Below are positions 46,982 through 56,473 of a DNA stretch of 64,000 nt, piece after piece. A model generated the notes under the pieces. That model was not told the DNA's origin. It worked only from the letters and a program-made list of their open reading frames with translations, and did no database searches. A program made the translations under genes and the position numbers. Each line of letters starts with the position of its first letter. Position 1 is the stretch's first letter. Origin of the DNA: Syntrophomonas sp. Its GTDB lineage: Bacteria > Bacillota > Syntrophomonadia > Syntrophomonadales > Syntrophomonadaceae. Location: assembly GCA_016841875.1 (NCBI GenBank), contig JAENYG010000011.1:48720-112719 (forward strand), in the 5' to 3' direction.

Positions 46982-48031
46982 TCACTTAATTTCCATACTG
47001 CCACCCAGGCGTTCATATTCCTCCCTGCTTATTATCCCTTCACCGTAAAGGATTTTTATTGATTTTTCCATAGTAACCATCCCTACTGCTTGCCCGGTCT
47101 GCATGGCAGAGTATATCTGGTGCACCTTGTTTTCTCTGATCATATTTCTAATAGCTGGAGTAGCGATCAGAATTTCGGCAGCCACTGTGCGTCCCGATAT
47201 ATCATGCCTCATTAACAACTGCTGGGTTATTATCCCCTGCAGACATGATGCTAACTGTATCCGAATCTGTCTTTGTTGATCAGTAGGGAAAACATCTACA
47301 ATACGTTCAATCGAACTTGCAGCACTCCCGGAGTGGAGAGTAGCCATAACCAGGTGACCAGTCTCAGCCGCTGTCAAAACTGTAGCGATAGTTTCTAAAT
47401 CTCTCATCTCTCCTATTAATATAACGTCCGGATCCTGTCTTAAAGTAGCCTTGAGTGCTTGATTGAATGATGCCGTATCGGTTCCGATTTCCCTTTGATT
47501 TATTATTGAGTTTTTATGTTTATGCAGATATTCTATGGGATCTTCCAGGGTTAAAATATGTCTTTTTCGGTTCTCGTTTATGTGATCGATCATGGCCGCC
47601 AGAGTAGTGGATTTACCACTGCCAGTCACTCCAGTCACCAGGATGAGTCCCCGGTCTCTCAAGGCCAGGTTGGATACGATAGGGGGCAGGTTTAATTGAC
47701 TTATGGTAGGTATTTCAACCGGGATAAGACGTACTGCAGCTGTACACGAACCTCTCTGCCGGTATATGTTGGCTCGGAAACGCCCTATACCCGAAAAGGA
47801 ATTGGAAAAATCCACCTGCCCATTAATTTCGAATTCATGCCTGGCAGCTTCACCAGGTATCAGCTCTTGTGCTAGTTTTTCAGTATCGGTTGGGCTTAAA
47901 ACTGGGTCTCCCGGGTCGGATATCAATTCCCCATCCACCCTATAGAGAGGCGGCCGTGAAACGGTCAAATGTATATCCGATGCCCTATACTCTATGCCTT
48001 TAGTTAGAATATCCATTATATTGATAAGCAT
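46982..48031 (-). CDS. pilT: PilT retraction ATPase
   Basis: A 349-residue hexameric ATPase with Walker A GVTGSGKSTTLAAMIDHINE near 130, the Asp box and Walker B in QDPDVILIGEMRDLETI, and HLVMATLHSGSAASSIERIV, the His box. It drives pilus retraction. AAGGAGACGACA precedes the ATG. It overlaps pilB by 32 bp. Confidence 0.95.
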   Translation of the reverse strand: MLINIMDILTKGIEYRASDIHLTVSRPPLYRVDGELISDPGDPVLSPTDTEKLAQELIPGEAARHEFEINGQVDFSNSFSGIGRFRANIYRQRGSCTAAVRLIPVEIPTISQLNLPPIVSNLALRDRGLILVTGVTGSGKSTTLAAMIDHINENRKRHILTLEDPIEYLHKHKNSIINQREIGTDTASFNQALKATLRQDPDVILIGEMRDLETIATVLTAAETGHLVMATLHSGSAASSIERIVDVFPTDQQRQIRIQLASCLQGIITQQLLMRHDISGRTVAAEILIATPAIRNMIRENKVHQIYSAMQTGQAVGMVTMEKSIKILYGEGIISREEYERLGGSMEIK

Positions 48032-49733
48032 TGTCGTCTCCTTCCAGCAATACTGATTTTATAACTTCCTCCAGAGAGGTAAGCCCTTCCTGTGCCTTAC
48101 CTATTCCATCTTCCAGTATAGTTTTCATGCCATCTTCAAATGCCATATCTTGTATGGCATTTTCCGAGGCGCTGCCGCAGGCTATCAAGGTTCTTATTCT
48201 AGAACCTGCCAGCAAAATCTCATGCAAGGCCAGACGGCCAGCATATCCTGACTGGCGGCACATATTACATCCCCCGGGCCGGTAGAAAACATGCCCGGCA
48301 AGATCAGGCTGCTTCAATCTGATGGCAGTATCTGTATCCAATATGTAGTTGATGCGGCAGTTGGGACATAGTTTGCGAACTAAGCGCTGGGCCACTACTC
48401 CAGATAGAGCTGAAGATATCAGGAAATTTTCTATGCCCATATCGCTGAGACGCGCCAGTGCTCCAGTTGCGCTGTTGGTATGCAGGGTAGAAATCATCAG
48501 ATGTCCTGTCAATGCAGCCTGCACCGCCATTTTGGCAGTTTCCTGGTCCCTTATTTCCCCCAGCATGATAACATCCGGATCCTGCCGCAATACTGAGCGA
48601 AGCCCTCGGGCAAAACTCAATCCTGCTTTAGTATTTACCTGTACTTGATTTATTCCTGCCAGCGAATATTCCACCGGATCTTCCAGGGTGATAATGTTTT
48701 TATTTTCGGAGTTTATTTCCGAGAGTATCGAATAAAGAGTGGTAGTCTTTCCTGAGCCGGTTGGGCCGGTGATAAGTATCATACCAAACAAACGATGACT
48801 CAGAAAAAGGAGTTTTTTACGATTTTCCGAAGATAATCCCAGCCTATCTATTTGAGTTATTAAATTATTACGGTCCAGGATTCTAAGCACAATCTTTTCT
48901 CCACAAAAAGCCGGAAGCGTCGATACCCTAAAATCGACCTCCCGGCTGTCAAACTGCATCCGAAACCGTCCATCCTGGGGAATACGTTTTTCTGCAATGT
49001 CCATTCCCGACATGATTTTGATCCGAGAAATAACAGCCGCTTCTGAACTCTGGGGCAGAGTCATTACTTCATGTAGTTCACCGTCCATACGGAATCTTAC
49101 CCGGGTATGGGTTTCCTGTGGTTCTATATGTATATCGCTGCAGTTGCCATGAACAGCCTGAGTTAATATTGAATTTACCATGCGTATTACTGGAGCGTCA
49201 TAATCAATTTTAACCAGCTGCAAATCTCTTTTCTGCATCTCTGTGCTGCAGTATTTATCATTGAATTCGTCAATTAATTTTTCCATATTCGGATCTGGAT
49301 TGAATGCTAAGTACTGCTGGATTGCAATATCAAGCTCCTTTACACTGGCAATTAGGGGTATTACCTCCAGTCCACTCGACATGCGAGTATCATCTATGGC
49401 CTGCTGATTCAATGGATCTGCCATAGCAACCGTAATGCTCCCATGACACTTACATAAAGGCATGAGTTTATACTGTTTAATGATGTTAGGTGATATGAGC
49501 TTCACTGCTTCTGGATCTATATCTATATTGCTTATTCTAACCTGGGGTATGCCAAGAATATATTCCAATGTCTCCATGAGCTGTGGTTCGCTCATTATAC
49601 CCTGTTGAACCAATATCTGTCCTAATTTTTCACCGCTGTGGTTCTGTTCAGAAAGTGCCGCCTCCAACTGCTGATATGAAACGAGTTCCATATCAATTAG
49701 TATTTCACCCAGCATCTTGTGTTGACCTGCCAT
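48000..49733 (-). CDS. pilB: PilB extension ATPase
   Basis: A 577-residue ATPase that powers pilus extension. The N-terminal MshEN-type domain (about 1-150) can bind cyclic-di-GMP in related proteins. The catalytic part has GPTGSGKTTTLYSILSEINS, RQDPDVIMLGEIRDQETAKM and a zinc-binding set CPNC...CNMC near the C-terminus. First gene of the pilus operon; AAGGAGA precedes the ATG. Confidence 0.96.
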   Translation of the reverse strand: MAGQHKMLGEILIDMELVSYQQLEAALSEQNHSGEKLGQILVQQGIMSEPQLMETLEYILGIPQVRISNIDIDPEAVKLISPNIIKQYKLMPLCKCHGSITVAMADPLNQQAIDDTRMSSGLEVIPLIASVKELDIAIQQYLAFNPDPNMEKLIDEFNDKYCSTEMQKRDLQLVKIDYDAPVIRMVNSILTQAVHGNCSDIHIEPQETHTRVRFRMDGELHEVMTLPQSSEAAVISRIKIMSGMDIAEKRIPQDGRFRMQFDSREVDFRVSTLPAFCGEKIVLRILDRNNLITQIDRLGLSSENRKKLLFLSHRLFGMILITGPTGSGKTTTLYSILSEINSENKNIITLEDPVEYSLAGINQVQVNTKAGLSFARGLRSVLRQDPDVIMLGEIRDQETAKMAVQAALTGHLMISTLHTNSATGALARLSDMGIENFLISSALSGVVAQRLVRKLCPNCRINYILDTDTAIRLKQPDLAGHVFYRPGGCNMCRQSGYAGRLALHEILLAGSRIRTLIACGSASENAIQDMAFEDGMKTILEDGIGKAQEGLTSLEEVIKSVLLEGDDNAYQYNGYSN

Positions 49734-50245
49734 AAAGATCTCCTTAATCCCCAGCCATATTTGCCGAATTATTTACATAATTTACATTATTATACATCTA
49801 TCACCGGCTCTATTCAACAATTTTATGGTTTGTTTTTTATAAAAACCCTTCATTTTATCTTTATTTACATTTGTTCTGGTCTCAAAGTACCCTGACTGTG
49901 CCTTCTATCTATGTAATTATCGGCTATTTGAGCCAGGACTTTAGATGAAGTGGGATTAATCCTGAATGTATCCGGGTTCCACCAGAATGCTTTGATCTCC
50001 AGGCAGCAGATACGTCTCTAAGGTTCGAGTTCACTATCCGTATGATAGAACTCCCAACTCTCTCTTGATGGAAGTTACTGGACATTACCTTTCCCTTTTG
50101 CTATCTTTTTTAAAAAGGGGATCCAACCCGAAAAGGTTCCGGATAGAAAGAGCTGACGATGTGATAAAGCACCATGCTCAGCTGCTCCGCAGTCATTATT
50201 ATGTTAACAACGAAAGTTGTGAGAGTAATCATGGGAGGGATTATT
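49734..50245. other. Intergenic region between divergent pilB and a membrane protein gene
   Basis: About 510 bp without a gene. A/T-rich near pilB; the middle holds a clear hairpin at 50027-50053 (GAGTTC-ac-TATC, loop, GATA-GAACTC). No known cyclic-di-GMP riboswitch signature was seen on either strand, although such switches often control pilus operons in Clostridia. It must hold divergent promoters. Confidence 0.5.
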
Positions 50246-51574
50246 ATGTCTGGCATAACAGGTGTATTCAGGTACTATTTCTATTTGTCTGATGATGCCT
50301 ATAAAATTGAACCTGTACTGGACAGCCTGAAGTCAGCTGGATTTCAATACCTATCCCCGGATAATTTAATTAAAGAACAGGCCCAAAGCAGGGCGGGCAG
50401 CCTATTTTATGAGTTGGAACAGGAAAAGAGCAGAGTCCTGGTAGTTCAGATACTTGATGAAGAATTATTGGTACGGGATAGTCTGGAAAGGTTAGCTGAA
50501 GCAGAAGATAGCCGACTGGCTAAGAATGAATTACTGGGGCAGACCACAGTACTGCTGAGCACAGAACTTTCCTGGCAGGACCTTATTGATAGTATTCAGG
50601 CCCTTTCCAATCGTAGAGTAGAACATATTTTGCCTATGCAAGCTGGACAAATGGCCAGGTTTATACCTGCTGCCCATCATGTCTATTATGCCTGTCAACC
50701 CGATAACTATGACACAAATACCGCTCGTTTGATGGGTTATGGTCTTCCCTTGATAGAGTCACGGTATATCGAGACGCGAATGATTTCTAACCTGCTGCGG
50801 GATCGTACCGGAATGATAGCAGAAGAACGGTCCGAACTGGACCGTAAGCTGTCACAAATTCTTCACTCCCATCTGGTCACCGAAGAGAGCAACATAAAAC
50901 AGGTTGAAGAACTGGAAGAGCAGATTCAAGAATTATCTTACTCCTATGGGATGATAGCCGGAGACAGCAGTGTGGTCGGCGAAGGCCACCGGCGGCTGGA
51001 AGCTTCCACAAAGAATTTTATGTGTCAGCTGAAAGCAGAACCCGCCTTGAACCTTAAGCAGGATACGGTTGATATAATCAGCCGCCCGTTTTTAAATAGA
51101 CTGGATTCTATAGCAGACCTTAATGATATGCTGAAAAACTCCCGGGATAGTCATCAGGCAGCTATTGACGTAGTACGCAGCAGAATAGATATCATGAACA
51201 GCCGAACCAATATTGCGACCCAGGAAAAAATACGTGATTTGATGGAGCTCAATACTACCATACAAAAGCAAAGCCTGGTTTTCCAGTTTGCTGCGGGACT
51301 GATCGAGTTTATTGTTCTGGCCTATTACAGCCATTCCCTCTGGAAAAACCTGGCTTATGGGGCATACAATATTGTACCCGGAATTGCCCAGTTTGTTATC
51401 GTGCTCTTATTCTCTGGTTTAACCACTTACCTTACCCACATGATTGCTGAATACCTGCAGGGTGAGACTCATCTTAAGCGGAAAATCATCCTGACCTCAA
51501 TCCCCCTATTTATTATCATCCTGTTGATCATCCTGGGAAGTATCCTTCTAAACGGTGGTGGTGCAGCACATTAA
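50246..51574 (+). CDS. Unrecognised coiled-coil membrane protein
   Basis: About 442 residues. Residues 1-180 form a soluble region (SGITGVFRYYFYLSDDAYKI, then a globular part), 200-310 are rich in coiled coil (ESNIKQVEELEEQIQELSYS), and 345-435 hold three hydrophobic segments. No known domain was recognised. The start is the ATG after GGGAGGG; an in-frame ATG 24 codons earlier is weaker. It faces away from pilB, so a shared regulatory region is possible. Confidence 0.75.
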   Translation: MSGITGVFRYYFYLSDDAYKIEPVLDSLKSAGFQYLSPDNLIKEQAQSRAGSLFYELEQEKSRVLVVQILDEELLVRDSLERLAEAEDSRLAKNELLGQTTVLLSTELSWQDLIDSIQALSNRRVEHILPMQAGQMARFIPAAHHVYYACQPDNYDTNTARLMGYGLPLIESRYIETRMISNLLRDRTGMIAEERSELDRKLSQILHSHLVTEESNIKQVEELEEQIQELSYSYGMIAGDSSVVGEGHRRLEASTKNFMCQLKAEPALNLKQDTVDIISRPFLNRLDSIADLNDMLKNSRDSHQAAIDVVRSRIDIMNSRTNIATQEKIRDLMELNTTIQKQSLVFQFAAGLIEFIVLAYYSHSLWKNLAYGAYNIVPGIAQFVIVLLFSGLTTYLTHMIAEYLQGETHLKRKIILTSIPLFIIILLIILGSILLNGGGAAH

Positions 51575-51587
51575 AGAATACTTCACA

Positions 51588-51776
51588 TTATCCCATTAAT
51601 CTGATGGCTTTAAGTCTTTCACTCAATTTACGATAGTGCATGTCTTCTTCCCTGGCCAGCTGTTCCAGCAGAAGCCTGGTTTCAGCATCTTCGGCTTCCT
51701 TAGACATCTTGCGGTACCTTTCAGCAGCCTTTAATTCCTCTTGTATGGCAATATCAATTGCTTCTTTAATATCCAT
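51588..51776 (-). CDS. Small ferritin-like (rubrerythrin-type) helical protein
   Basis: A 62-residue protein with two helices containing EELKAAERYRKMSKEAEDAE and EEDMHYRKLSERL. The ExxExxY and EEDMHY motifs resemble half of a rubrerythrin ferritin-like domain, so it may dimerise to bind two irons. The normal domain is about 140 residues, so this is a half-size form. A GGAGG site precedes its ATG. Not annotated with certainty. Confidence 0.65.
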   Translation of the reverse strand: MDIKEAIDIAIQEELKAAERYRKMSKEAEDAETRLLLEQLAREEDMHYRKLSERLKAIRLMG

Positions 51777-51984
51777 TGTTTTTCCTCCAACCTAATGCAA
51801 CCGTGGTCGGTTCTCAAACTGTCGCATTTTGAACTTATCTTCTTATTGATACTAATAAAATACTAAGAAAAATCATTCCCGTCAATTCTTCACTGCTTGA
51901 GTTCAATTTGACATAATCATAATGCCATCTTCACAGCTTGCGAATGATAACCATCCTGCAGACACATAATATCATTAATTATTC

Positions 51985-52698
51985 TTGATTGAGGTGTTAT
52001 CTCTGAATGAAGCTCTGGTAGTTTTAGTTAGAAGTTTAATCGGCTTTTTTACTCTCTTTGTTTTTGCCCGTTTACTGGGCAAGCAGGAAATCAGCCAGTT
52101 AAGCTTTTTCGATTATGTACTGGGTATCACTATCGGTTCCATAGCGGCATCTCTCTCGGTAGACCTTAGCAGCCGCGCCTGGCCGCACTGGGTCGGTCTG
52201 TTTACCTGGACTGTTACCGTCTTCGCACTGCAGTTGATAACCTTCAGATCGAAACATGCCAACCGCTATCTGGTTGGCGAACCTATTATTCTGATCAAAA
52301 ATGGCCTGGTGATGGAAGATAATATGAAGAAGTTACGTTATACGATAGCGGATCTCCTGAAGCAGCTCAGGAACAAAGATGTGTTTGAGCTCAGTCGGGT
52401 GGATTTTGCAATACTCGAGACTAACGGCCAGTTATCAGTTCTGCTTAAACCTGAATATCAGTGTGCAACTCCAAGTGATATGAACATAACGCCGCCGGTC
52501 AGCGGGCTCAGTACAGAACTTATTTACAGCGGAATAGTTATTGAGGGTAATCTGAAAGCAGCAGGATTGGATCGAATCTGGTTGGATACTCAATTAAAAT
52601 TAAATGGAATCAATAGTCCTTCCGAAGTTTTTGTAGCAACCTATAATCAAGCATCTGCCAGCTTATATATAGATAAATTAATAGATCAGCCTGGTTAA
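51985..52698 (+). CDS. DUF421 (YetF-like) membrane protein
   Basis: A 237-residue protein with three N-terminal membrane segments and the conserved FARLLGKQEISQLSFFDYVL-type motif, then a soluble DUF421 part containing DVFELSRVDFAILETNGQLS. Bacillus YetF/YdfS members are spore germination-linked or of unknown role. The start codon is uncertain (TTG at 51985 or a nearby GTG). The DUF4363 gene starts 24 bp later and the pair is common in Clostridia. Confidence 0.85.
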   Translation: MIEVLSLNEALVVLVRSLIGFFTLFVFARLLGKQEISQLSFFDYVLGITIGSIAASLSVDLSSRAWPHWVGLFTWTVTVFALQLITFRSKHANRYLVGEPIILIKNGLVMEDNMKKLRYTIADLLKQLRNKDVFELSRVDFAILETNGQLSVLLKPEYQCATPSDMNITPPVSGLSTELIYSGIVIEGNLKAAGLDRIWLDTQLKLNGINSPSEVFVATYNQASASLYIDKLIDQPG

Positions 52699-52722
52699 AT
52701 GGTCACTTTTAAGGGTGGTTTT

Positions 52723-53070
52723 ATGAAAAAGATAATTTATTACATCTGTATTGTTACGGTATTAATTTTTTTTGCACTGGTAATGAACAGCGGCAGCTAT
52801 TTCAAAAAATCCATGTCAGATGATTTTAATGCTTTAAACCGTGATTTGAACTCAGCGGACTGGGATAAAGCAGAAAATAGTTTTAAGGAATTGAGCGATT
52901 CCTGGAAAGATTTAGTGCCCCGCATACAATTCAGTGTTGAAAAAGATGAAATTAATGCTATCAATGTTAATATTTCCAGAATGGATGCCTACATTCAACT
53001 ACGAGATAAAAATGAAGCCATGGCCGAGTTAAGTGAAGCTGTGGAACACTGGAACAACGTGAATAAGTGA
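52723..53070 (+). CDS. DUF4363-like protein
   Basis: About 115 residues with an N-terminal membrane segment (about 5-22), followed by a helical extracytoplasmic domain including DWDKAENSFKELSDSWKDLV. The start is an ATG after AAGGGTGG. Co-transcribed with the DUF421 gene. Function unknown. Confidence 0.82.
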   Translation: MKKIIYYICIVTVLIFFALVMNSGSYFKKSMSDDFNALNRDLNSADWDKAENSFKELSDSWKDLVPRIQFSVEKDEINAINVNISRMDAYIQLRDKNEAMAELSEAVEHWNNVNK

Positions 53071-53097
53071 CGGAAGTATCCGACTAATAATTTGCTA

Positions 53098-54189
53098 TCA
53101 CAACTCGGCAGCATTTTTAATAATATTAAGCAGCAGATCCCGGCCCGGGTTATCAATTATCTCATATCCACCTATTCCTTTGGGTACAACAATTCTTAAG
53201 ATATCATCCTTTACTTTTTTATCATTAAGCATACCTTCGTAAATATCTTCCGCTTTATAAAGGGGAAAGGACATGGCCATACCCAGTTCTTTAAATAATG
53301 CGGCTATCCTTTTTACCGAGCGGTCGTCCAGTAAATCCAGCTCCCGGGCTAACCAAGATGCCATTAAAGTACCTATCGCAACGGCCTCTCCGTGTTTTAT
53401 GCTTTTATAATTACCAAGTTTCTCCAAAGAATGACCAAATGTATGACCCAGATTCAGAATCATTCTTAATCCGGATTCTCTTTCATCTTCAGCTACTATT
53501 TCGCTTTTGATTTTTACACATCGATAAATGATTTCCTGTACCGCAGTCTGTTCTCTCTCTTTGAGCATCAAAGCTTTTTCTTCCAATAGCTGAAATAAAG
53601 CCCGATCATATATAACCCCGTATTTCACTACTTCACCCAGGCCCCCACGGTATTCATCTTCTGCCAGGGTGGTCAGAGTCATAGTATCAATAATCACCAG
53701 AGAAGGCTGATGAAAAGTCCCAATCATATTTTTTCCCCGGGGATGATTAACAGCTGTTTTACCTCCCACACTGCTATCTACCTGAGATAATAAGGTAGTA
53801 GGCACCTGTATGCAGCTTATCCCCCTCTGGTATATTGAAGCAGTAAAACCTGCTAAGTCTCCAACTACCCCTCCACCGAGCGCAAGAATTAAACTGGATC
53901 GTTCCAGACCAGCGGCAACTGCTTCATCCAACATGCTGTTAACCTGCTGCATATTCTTGTATTCCTCACCATCGGGTATAAGAGCAGTGTGAACTCTCAT
54001 ACCTGCTGATTGAAGTGCATTTATGACTCGTTCACCATAGAGGGAGAAAACCAGCGGGTTGCTGATAATCATAACTTTTCGTTGACCCATGCATCTTGCC
54101 AGTAGTTTGCCGGTTTCATCCAGAATTCCTGCTCCAATTATTACTCTATAAGACCTGTCCCCTCCCAGGTCAACCCAGACTTCACCCAC
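53098..54189 (-). CDS. aroB: 3-dehydroquinate synthase
   Basis: A 363-residue NAD-dependent enzyme of the shikimate pathway. Motifs are ALGGGVVGDLAGFTASIYQR near 104-123, VDSSVGGKTAVNHPRGKNMI, and LNLGHTFGHSLEKLGNYK with the zinc histidines. GTG start after AAAGGATG. It lies 41 bp after aroK in the aroE-aroC-aroK-aroB order. Confidence 0.97.
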   Translation of the reverse strand: MGEVWVDLGGDRSYRVIIGAGILDETGKLLARCMGQRKVMIISNPLVFSLYGERVINALQSAGMRVHTALIPDGEEYKNMQQVNSMLDEAVAAGLERSSLILALGGGVVGDLAGFTASIYQRGISCIQVPTTLLSQVDSSVGGKTAVNHPRGKNMIGTFHQPSLVIIDTMTLTTLAEDEYRGGLGEVVKYGVIYDRALFQLLEEKALMLKEREQTAVQEIIYRCVKIKSEIVAEDERESGLRMILNLGHTFGHSLEKLGNYKSIKHGEAVAIGTLMASWLARELDLLDDRSVKRIAALFKELGMAMSFPLYKAEDIYEGMLNDKKVKDDILRIVVPKGIGGYEIIDNPGRDLLLNIIKNAAEL

Positions 54190-54230
54190 TATCGTTCATC
54201 CTTTCCGTACCGAGATAAGGCTTCTGCTGC

Positions 54231-54761
54231 TTACCCCACCCTGCGGTTAGTTGGCTTTTTGACCAGCTGAATTATCTCCTGGACGATCTTATCCATTTCC
54301 TTACCGCTGGTATCAATCCGATAATCAGCCAGCGCGTAATAATCTTCACGATCATTCAGCATTTTTTCAATATCTTCTGCTCCCAGGTTTTTTTTCAACA
54401 AAGGTCGACTGCCCTTCTTGCGATTGACTCGGGCTAATATGACCCTGGGATCTGCATCCAGACAAATAAGTATGCCGCTGTTTCTTAAGGCCTCAACATT
54501 TTCGCTATTGAGAACTACCCCACCGCCGGTTGCAATTACCAAATTGCTGCACCTGCCCAGCTTTTGCGACATTAATTGTTCCTCCGAGCGGAATCTTATT
54601 TCTCCATGCTTTTTAAATAGCATAGGGATACTCATCCCGGTCAACTTCTCTATCTCACGGTCCATATCGATGAATTGCATTTTTAGTCTTTCCGCCAACT
54701 TGATGCCAACGGTACTCTTACCTGTACCCATAAACCCAATTAATATTATATTTTTTCCCAT
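54231..54761 (-). CDS. aroK: Shikimate kinase
   Basis: About 176 residues with Walker A GFMGTGKSTVG, the shikimate-binding FIDMDREIE, and RGR-type FRSEEQ and ATGGGVVLN. It phosphorylates shikimate. The ATG at 54761 with AGGTG ahead is preferred to a GTG two codons earlier. It overlaps aroC by 16 bp. Confidence 0.95.
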   Translation of the reverse strand: MGKNIILIGFMGTGKSTVGIKLAERLKMQFIDMDREIEKLTGMSIPMLFKKHGEIRFRSEEQLMSQKLGRCSNLVIATGGGVVLNSENVEALRNSGILICLDADPRVILARVNRKKGSRPLLKKNLGAEDIEKMLNDREDYYALADYRIDTSGKEMDKIVQEIIQLVKKPTNRRVG

Positions 54762-55933
54762 TTCCACACCTTTTCTAAATAAGTCCGGTAACTACTTAAC
54801 GACTGTTCTGTTTCTCTTATATTGTCTCCACCAAACTTTTCCATGAATGCTCCGGCCAGAATATAGGCCATCATAGCTTCTCCCACGATAGAAGCTGCAG
54901 GCACAGCACATACATCGCTTCTTTCAATTACCGCCTTCTCAGCACACCATGTTTCAGTATTAACACTGCTCAGTGGTCTCATTAAGGTCGGTATAGGCTT
55001 CATATAAGCCCGAGCCCATAAGATTTCACCATTGCTTATGCCGCCTTCGATTCCCCCAGCCCGGTTGCTTTGTCGATATATACCCCGATCCTGATGGTAA
55101 TAAATTTGATCGTGTACCTGGGAGCCCGGGCTGGTTGAACTGATAACACCATCTCCGACTTCTACACCTTTTATAGCCGGGATACTCATCAGCATACCCG
55201 CAATCCTGCCATCCAATTTCCTGTCCCAGCTCACATGGCTGCCCAGCCCAGGCGGAACACCTACCGCTCCAGTAACAAAACATCCTCCCAGTGATTCACC
55301 AGCCTCTATGGCCTGGTTTATGGTCTCTATCATACTGACTTCCATTTCCTTACTGCAGCATCGTACTGGTGAGGCTTCAACTATGTTATAAAATCCAGAC
55401 AGGTTTTCAACATTGATCTCATAACCCGGATACTTCACTGCACCTATAGCAACTACCTCGCTATAAATATATATGTCAAAAGCGGCCAATAATTGCTTAA
55501 AAAATGCGCCGGCCGCAACCCTGGCAGCAGTCTCTCTGGCGCTGGCCCGCTCCAGCACATTCCTCATATCGTAATGATTATACTTCATAGCACCAGGCAG
55601 ATCAGCGTGACCGGGTCTTGGTCTTTTGACTGCTTTATCATCTATATTCTTACATACTCCCGAGCCCATAATGTCCTGCCAGTTTTTATGATCCTGATTG
55701 GGTATGACAAAAGATATAGGGCTTCCCAAGGTGATGCAATTTCTAACCCCCGAGTAAATTTCCAGCTGATCGCTCTCAATTTTCATTCTGGCTCCCCGGC
55801 CATGTCCTTGCTGGCGTCTGCTCAGTTCTTTATTGATATATTCTTCGTTTATTTTTAGACCAGCTGGCATACCTTCTATGATGCCTACCAATCCTCTCCC
55901 ATGAGATTCTCCGGCAGTGTAAAATTTAAGCAA
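54746..55933 (-). CDS. aroC: Chorismate synthase
   Basis: A 395-residue flavoenzyme that makes chorismate from EPSP. It has the N-terminal TAGESHGRGLVGIIEGMPAG, RPGHADLPGAMKYNHYDMRN followed by ERASARET, and the GGISNGE motif. TTG start after GGAGG. It is the third aro gene of the cluster and lies 12 bp after a DUF2179 gene. Confidence 0.97.
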   Translation of the reverse strand: MLKFYTAGESHGRGLVGIIEGMPAGLKINEEYINKELSRRQQGHGRGARMKIESDQLEIYSGVRNCITLGSPISFVIPNQDHKNWQDIMGSGVCKNIDDKAVKRPRPGHADLPGAMKYNHYDMRNVLERASARETAARVAAGAFFKQLLAAFDIYIYSEVVAIGAVKYPGYEINVENLSGFYNIVEASPVRCCSKEMEVSMIETINQAIEAGESLGGCFVTGAVGVPPGLGSHVSWDRKLDGRIAGMLMSIPAIKGVEVGDGVISSTSPGSQVHDQIYYHQDRGIYRQSNRAGGIEGGISNGEILWARAYMKPIPTLMRPLSSVNTETWCAEKAVIERSDVCAVPAASIVGEAMMAYILAGAFMEKFGGDNIRETEQSLSSYRTYLEKVWKWEKI

Positions 55934-55945
55934 AACACTTACCTC

Positions 55946-56452
55946 CTATTTTTTGATAATATATCCTCCAGTAAATTGTTTGGGTTCCATTACCACAATA
56001 AATGCCTCCGGCACTTTCTCATGTATCCGATCAGCCACTTTTTTGGCCAGGTTACGTTTGATAATAATATTCAAAACAAGTTTCGGCCCTGCCCGTCCTA
56101 CCGCTTCCCAGGTAGTAACCGGATAACCTGCTTCCCGAAGTTCATCAGCAAGATCGGAACATTCCCGGCCTATGGTTACCTGTACCAACCTGTAACCCAG
56201 AGCCAGCCTTTCCTCCAGAAAACTTCCACAAAATACTCCCAGCGAAAAACCAAGGCAGAATACTGTTAGTTTTAGCGGATCATTAAGTGACCCCACTACC
56301 ATACCCAGGGCAACTGTATAGACAAGTATTTCAAAAAATCCTATGATTGACGCTAATACCCTATCCCCGCGGATGACCAGTATCATACGTACTGTACCTA
56401 ATGATACATCGATAATTCTGGCAAAAAATATAAATAACAGCTGACAGATCAT
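55946..56452 (-). CDS. DUF2179/UPF0316-type membrane protein
   Basis: A 168-residue protein with three N-terminal membrane segments (about 2-20, 32-52 and 60-78) and a soluble C-terminal DUF2179 domain ([16 protein letters not shown]). It resembles the family with [20 protein letters not shown] near the start. Function unknown. It lies between the FimT-like gene and aroC. Confidence 0.87.
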   Translation of the reverse strand: MICQLLFIFFARIIDVSLGTVRMILVIRGDRVLASIIGFFEILVYTVALGMVVGSLNDPLKLTVFCLGFSLGVFCGSFLEERLALGYRLVQVTIGRECSDLADELREAGYPVTTWEAVGRAGPKLVLNIIIKRNLAKKVADRIHEKVPEAFIVVMEPKQFTGGYIIKK

Positions 56453-56473
56453 GCTCTCTCCCCTCTCCTGATA

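Noticed and set aside
50018..50045. GGTTCGAGTT resembling a tRNA T-loop
   Set aside because: No acceptor, D or anticodon stem can be drawn around it; it is part of another hairpin.
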